DNA from: Photobacterium arenosum
GTDB taxonomy: Bacteria; Pseudomonadota; Gammaproteobacteria; Enterobacterales; Vibrionaceae
Assembly: GCF_014841115.1 (NCBI RefSeq)
Contig: NZ_JACYTP010000006.1
Span: 1-64,000 of the forward strand
Length of the DNA stretch: 64,000 nt
Direction of reading: 5' to 3'
Position 1 is the first letter of the stretch. Each line of letters starts with the position of its first letter. The notes under the pieces were generated by a model, which worked only from the letters and a program-made list of their open reading frames with translations, had not been told where the DNA came from and did no database searches. Of the stretch, positions 60,697 through 64,000 are shown one piece after another. The translations under genes were made by a program, and so were the position numbers.

Positions 60697-61014
60697 ATGG
60701 CAAAGTGGAACGGTGAGTACATCAGCCCTTATGCGGAACATGGCAAGAAAAATGAGCAGGTCAAGAAAATCACTGTCTCTATCCCATTAAAGGTGTTGAA
60801 AATCCTCACAGATGAACGCACCCGCCGTCAGGTAAATAACCTTCGCCACGCCACCAACAGTGAACTGCTGTGCGAAGCATTCCTGCATGCCTACACCGGC
60901 CAGCCACTGCCAACGGATGAAGATATCCGCAAAGATCGCCCTGACGATTTACCGGCAGAAGCTAAGGCCATCATGGACAGCCTGGGTATTGAGTACGAAG
61001 ACATCAACGAATAA
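60697..61014 (+). CDS. metJ: Methionine repressor MetJ
   Basis: Ribbon-helix-helix repressor of 105 residues, using S-adenosylmethionine as corepressor. The beta-strand [41 protein letters not shown] contains the DNA-contacting residues and is almost identical to E. coli MetJ. GAGAAGG precedes the ATG. It is divergent from metB and shares its operator. Confidence 0.97.
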   Translation: MAKWNGEYISPYAEHGKKNEQVKKITVSIPLKVLKILTDERTRRQVNNLRHATNSELLCEAFLHAYTGQPLPTDEDIRKDRPDDLPAEAKAIMDSLGIEYEDINE

Positions 61015-61036
61015 TCAACATAACGCCTTGAGATAA

Positions 61037-61065
61037 AAAAAAACCAGCCATATGGCTGGTTTTTT
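61037..61065. terminator. Bidirectional terminator between metJ and the malic enzyme gene
   Basis: AAAACCAGCC and GGCTGGTTTT pair around ATAT, with A and T runs outside. Confidence 0.92.
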
Positions 61066-61091
61066 CAATCATAAGCACACACTGTATGTCA

Positions 61092-62339
61092 TTACACTTC
61101 CATGTAACCCACAGGCATTTCGATACGGGCAACGCCGGATTCCACAGCCGCGACCGCAACCGCTTTGGCAACCCGTGGCAACAAACGCGGATCCATAGGT
61201 TTAGGGATAATATAGTCCGGACCGAACTCCAGCTTATCCACACCTGCTGCTTTAACAACTTCTGCCGGTACCGGTTCTTTGGCCAGTTCGCGGATAGCGT
61301 TCACCGCAGCCAGTTTCATTTCATCGTTAATCTCGCTGGCACGCACATCCAACGCACCACGGAAGATAAACGGGAAACAAATGACGTTATTTACCTGGTT
61401 CGGATAATCCGAACGGCCGGTTCCCATGATCAAATCATTACGAACCGCATGGGCCAGCTCAGGTTTAATTTCCGGATCCGGGTTTGAGCAGGCAAACACG
61501 ATCGGCTTGTCAGCCATCAGTTTCAGCGACTCAGGGGCCAGCAGATCCGGGCCAGAGACACCGACAAAGATATCCGCGCCTTCGATAACATCTTCCAGGG
61601 TGCGCTTATCTGTGTTGTTGGCAAACAGTTGCTTATACTCGTTGATGTCATCACGACGGGTGTGAATCACACCTTTGCGATCCAGCATGTAGATTTTTTC
61701 ACGCTGCGCGCCGCATTTGATCAACAGTTCCATACAGGCGACGGCCGCTGCGCCGGCACCCAGGCAGATGATCACTGCTTCTTTGATATCTTTACCCTGC
61801 AGTTCCAGTGCGTTCAGCATACCGGCTGCCGTTACAATTGCCGTACCGTGCTGGTCATCATGGAACACAGGCACCTGGCAACGTTCGATCAGGCGTTTTT
61901 CAATCTCAAAACAATCGGGGGCTTTGATATCTTCCAGGTTAATACCACCAAAGGTATCGGCGATATTGGCCACAGTATCAACGAACTCGTCGATGGTACG
62001 GTGTTTCACTTCGATATCAATCGAATCCAGGCCAGCGAAACGCTTGAACAGCAGGGCCTTACCTTCCATAACCGGCTTAGAAGCCAACGGCCCCAGGTTA
62101 CCCAAGCCCAGAATGGCCGTACCATTGGTAATCACAGCAACCATGTTGCCTTTACCTGTATACTTATACACATTCTCTGCATTCTGGGCGATTTCCCGCA
62201 CCGGCTCAGCCACGCCAGGGCTGTAGGCCAGAGCGAGATCTTCTACTGTATTGGCAGGCTTGCTTAGTTCAACCGAAATTTTCCCGGGGACAGGGTAAGC
62301 ATGATAGTGAAGTGCTTGTTGACGAAAATCTTCAGACAT
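61092..62339 (-). CDS. Malic enzyme (malate to pyruvate), short form
   Basis: Oxidative decarboxylase of 415 residues. AYSPGVAEPVREIA, the metal-binding FHDDQHGTAIV, the NAD(P) loop ICLGAGAAAVACMELL and FACSNPDPEI are family motifs. It lacks the phosphotransacetylase-like C-terminal domain of MaeB, so it is the compact type found in Vibrio and Gram-positives. Cofactor preference cannot be read with certainty. With ppc it forms a potential PEP/pyruvate-C4 node. Confidence 0.93.
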   Translation of the reverse strand: MSEDFRQQALHYHAYPVPGKISVELSKPANTVEDLALAYSPGVAEPVREIAQNAENVYKYTGKGNMVAVITNGTAILGLGNLGPLASKPVMEGKALLFKRFAGLDSIDIEVKHRTIDEFVDTVANIADTFGGINLEDIKAPDCFEIEKRLIERCQVPVFHDDQHGTAIVTAAGMLNALELQGKDIKEAVIICLGAGAAAVACMELLIKCGAQREKIYMLDRKGVIHTRRDDINEYKQLFANNTDKRTLEDVIEGADIFVGVSGPDLLAPESLKLMADKPIVFACSNPDPEIKPELAHAVRNDLIMGTGRSDYPNQVNNVICFPFIFRGALDVRASEINDEMKLAAVNAIRELAKEPVPAEVVKAAGVDKLEFGPDYIIPKPMDPRLLPRVAKAVAVAAVESGVARIEMPVGYMEV

Positions 62340-62551
62340 AATTATTAGAATCCTGAATGGATGGATGTTCTGTTCGGTTCGGTATTGAACAATCAATCAT
62401 ATTCGATAGCAGCACAAAATCCTAGTTCGCACAAGCTGGTAATACCAAGACAATTACCGTGACAGGCCAGAAGATATGCAGGGGATGACAGGTTGGAGTC
62501 AATGACTACAAATAAATCAGTCATTAAAGGCGGGAAGAAACAGCAAATAGC

Positions 62552-62579
62552 AAAAAGGGACGCATATGCGTCCCTTTTC
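62552..62579 (-). terminator. Terminator of rpmE
   Basis: AAAAGGGACGC and GCGTCCCTTTT pair around ATAT; on the minus strand it ends in TTTTTG. It lies about 20 bp after the rpmE stop. Confidence 0.92.
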
Positions 62580-62599
62580 TCGACAGTGTCTTAAAGCAA

Positions 62600-62812
62600 T
62601 TACTTGCTAGACAGAGCGCCGAAACGCTTGTTGAATTTGTCGATACGGCCACCGGTGCTCACTTGACGCTGCTTACCAGTGTAGAATGGGTGACATTTGT
62701 CACACACATCCAGGCTGATGTCTTTTTTCATGGTTGAATTAAAGACAAAAGCGTTGCCGCAAGAACATTTTGCGTTTACAGCTGTGTATTCTGGGTGGAT
62801 ACCTTGTTTCAT
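62600..62812 (-). CDS. rpmE: 50S ribosomal protein L31, zinc form
   Basis: Ribosomal protein of 70 residues. The four zinc ligands are present as [10 protein letters not shown] and [10 protein letters not shown] (CxC and CxxC), so this is the C+ RpmE, as opposed to the zinc-free RpmE2 made under zinc limitation. It is divergent from priA, as in E. coli. Confidence 0.97.
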   Translation of the reverse strand: MKQGIHPEYTAVNAKCSCGNAFVFNSTMKKDISLDVCDKCHPFYTGKQRQVSTGGRIDKFNKRFGALSSK

Positions 62813-63041
62813 GGGAAACCTCTAAGCTAAGGCCGTGTCGCTCTCCCGATCCAAAGCCGGGCACCACACGTGGTTAATAAATACTGCCAGGCCAAAGGCG
62901 CTGGACAAATAGGCGGCGTATGATAATCAATCAGCCGACACAGATCAACCTGCAATCGCAGTGTCGTCTTGCTTTGCCTCACCCCTTGTGCAAGGTACAC
63001 TGCCATCTACCTGTAAGTATAAGTGATATCAGCCAATACCC

Positions 63042-64000
63042 ATGACTGCCACCATTGCCAGGGTTGCCCTGCCCGTTCCGCTGGACAAAAGCTTCGACTA
63101 CCTGATCCCATCAGGCCAACGGCCCGTGGTCGGTGGCCGGGTACGGGTGCCATTTGGCCGTCAGCAGCTCACCGGGATAGTGATTGCCCTGACAGAGCAG
63201 TCCGATTTTCCCCGCGACCAGCTCAAGCCCCTCAAAGCCGTTCTCGATAGCGAACCGCTGTGGCAACCGCCATTGTTTCAGTTGCTGGAGTGGACCAGCC
63301 GCTACTACCAGTACCCTTTGGGCGATACGCTGGCCAATGCCCTGCCTTCGGCCTTACGTAAAGGCAGACCGGCCAATGCCGAGATTCGTTACTGGCAATT
63401 GACAGAAAAAGGCCAGGAACAACCTCTGGCAGCGCTCAAACGGGCACCGCGGCAGGCAAAAGTGCTGACGCTGCTGCGCCATGGCGCGCTGAGTCACGAT
63501 GCCTTACTCGACCAGGAGGTTAACAGCGCCACCCTGAAAACGCTGGCAGAAAAAGGCTGGGTCGACAGTTTTCACACCACAGCGTCCAGCGCCCACTGGC
63601 CAACGGATTTCGCCGTCACCGAAGAGAAGCCCCGCCTCAACGAAGAGCAGGCACTGGCGATTGCCAGTATCAATGCCAATCCGGGTTATACCTGTTATTT
63701 ACTGGAAGGTGTGACGGGTTCAGGCAAGACCGAAGTCTATCTCAACCTGATTGAGCCGGTGCTGGCCGCCGGTAAACAGGCCCTGGTGCTGGTGCCGGAA
63801 ATTGGTCTGACGCCGCAGACCATCAGCCGTTTTCAGCGTCGCTTTAATGTGCCGCTGTTCACTATTCACTCCGGCCTGAATGATACCGAGCGCCTCAGCG
63901 CCTGGCTGGCCGGGCGCGACAATCAGGCCGGCATCATTATTGGTACCCGCTCTGCCCTGTTCACCCCGTTCGCGGATCTCGGCATCATTATTGTCGATGA
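63042..64000 (+). CDS. priA: Primosomal protein N' (PriA helicase), N-terminal 319 codons (cut by window edge)
   Basis: Replication-restart helicase. The frame starts ATG ACT GCC ACC (MTATIARVALPVPLDKSFDYLIPSG) and stays open to the window end. The 3' DNA-binding domain (1 to about 105) and winged helix are followed by Walker A GVTGSGKT (223-230) and PEIGLTPQT; the window stops within the DEEH box (IIIVD). The remaining roughly 410 residues, including the zinc-binding cysteines, are missing. It is divergent from rpmE by 229 bp. Confidence 0.96.
   Translation, partial: MTATIARVALPVPLDKSFDYLIPSGQRPVVGGRVRVPFGRQQLTGIVIALTEQSDFPRDQLKPLKAVLDSEPLWQPPLFQLLEWTSRYYQYPLGDTLANALPSALRKGRPANAEIRYWQLTEKGQEQPLAALKRAPRQAKVLTLLRHGALSHDALLDQEVNSATLKTLAEKGWVDSFHTTASSAHWPTDFAVTEEKPRLNEEQALAIASINANPGYTCYLLEGVTGSGKTEVYLNLIEPVLAAGKQALVLVPEIGLTPQTISRFQRRFNVPLFTIHSGLNDTERLSAWLAGRDNQAGIIIGTRSALFTPFADLGIIIVD

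Overview
The window is one contiguous stretch of chromosomal core genome from a gammaproteobacterium, almost certainly a member of the Vibrionaceae. The evidence is a PadR-type AphA beside ppc, an argH fused to an acetyltransferase domain, an Xds-like secreted nuclease beside pabA, and the str operon (rpsL-rpsG-fusA-tuf) followed by tusBCD and yheO. The genus cannot be fixed from sequence alone; the fairly GC-rich coding DNA would suit some Photobacterium or Vibrio lineages. I see no insertion sequence, prophage, integron, CRISPR array, tRNA or rRNA.

Layout. 1-6 kb: translation and tRNA sulfur relay genes (tuf, fusA, rpsG, rpsL, tusBCD, yheO), all on the minus strand. 6-13.9 kb: folding and stress genes (fkpA, slyX, slyD, yheV, kefB/kefG) and the ABC-F protein yheS. 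14-19 kb: a divergent LysE exporter/MocR regulator pair, then yheT, prkB, yheU and yhfA. 19-26 kb: crp, a small unknown ORF, a DUF1338 gene, a partial arginine succinyltransferase set (astD, astA, argD/astC) and pabA. 26-36 kb: xds, trpS, gph, rpe, dam, damX, aroB, aroK. 36-43 kb: a pilMNOPQ-type secretin cluster divergent from mrcA. 43-46 kb: oxyR divergent from a peroxiredoxin-glutaredoxin gene and a Lpd-like flavoprotein. 46-52 kb: the arginine operon argC-argB-argG-argH(A). 52-64 kb: ppc, aphA, metF, metL, metB, metJ, a malic enzyme, rpmE and the start of priA.

Regulation can be read directly in several places. There are two arrays of 8-bp MetJ boxes, a 37-bp OxyR-type site with four tetramers at 7-bp gaps, a CRP site in front of crp, a strong str promoter, and two tandem 18-bp ARG boxes separated by the canonical 3 bp that cover the -10 element of argC.

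The most interesting region is the approximately 285-nt leader of the arginine operon (51486-51770). It holds a 15-codon ORF ending in three consecutive arginine codons ([15 protein letters not shown], stop). A GC-rich hairpin with a U-rich tail follows, together with a perfect 10-bp long-range stem that competes with that hairpin. This has the architecture of an arginine attenuator added to ArgR control. At the same locus argE, which in Vibrio normally sits between argC and ppc, is absent. A second leader worth attention is that of aphA, which carries an 8-codon upstream ORF with a very strong ribosome-binding site just ahead of the regulator gene.
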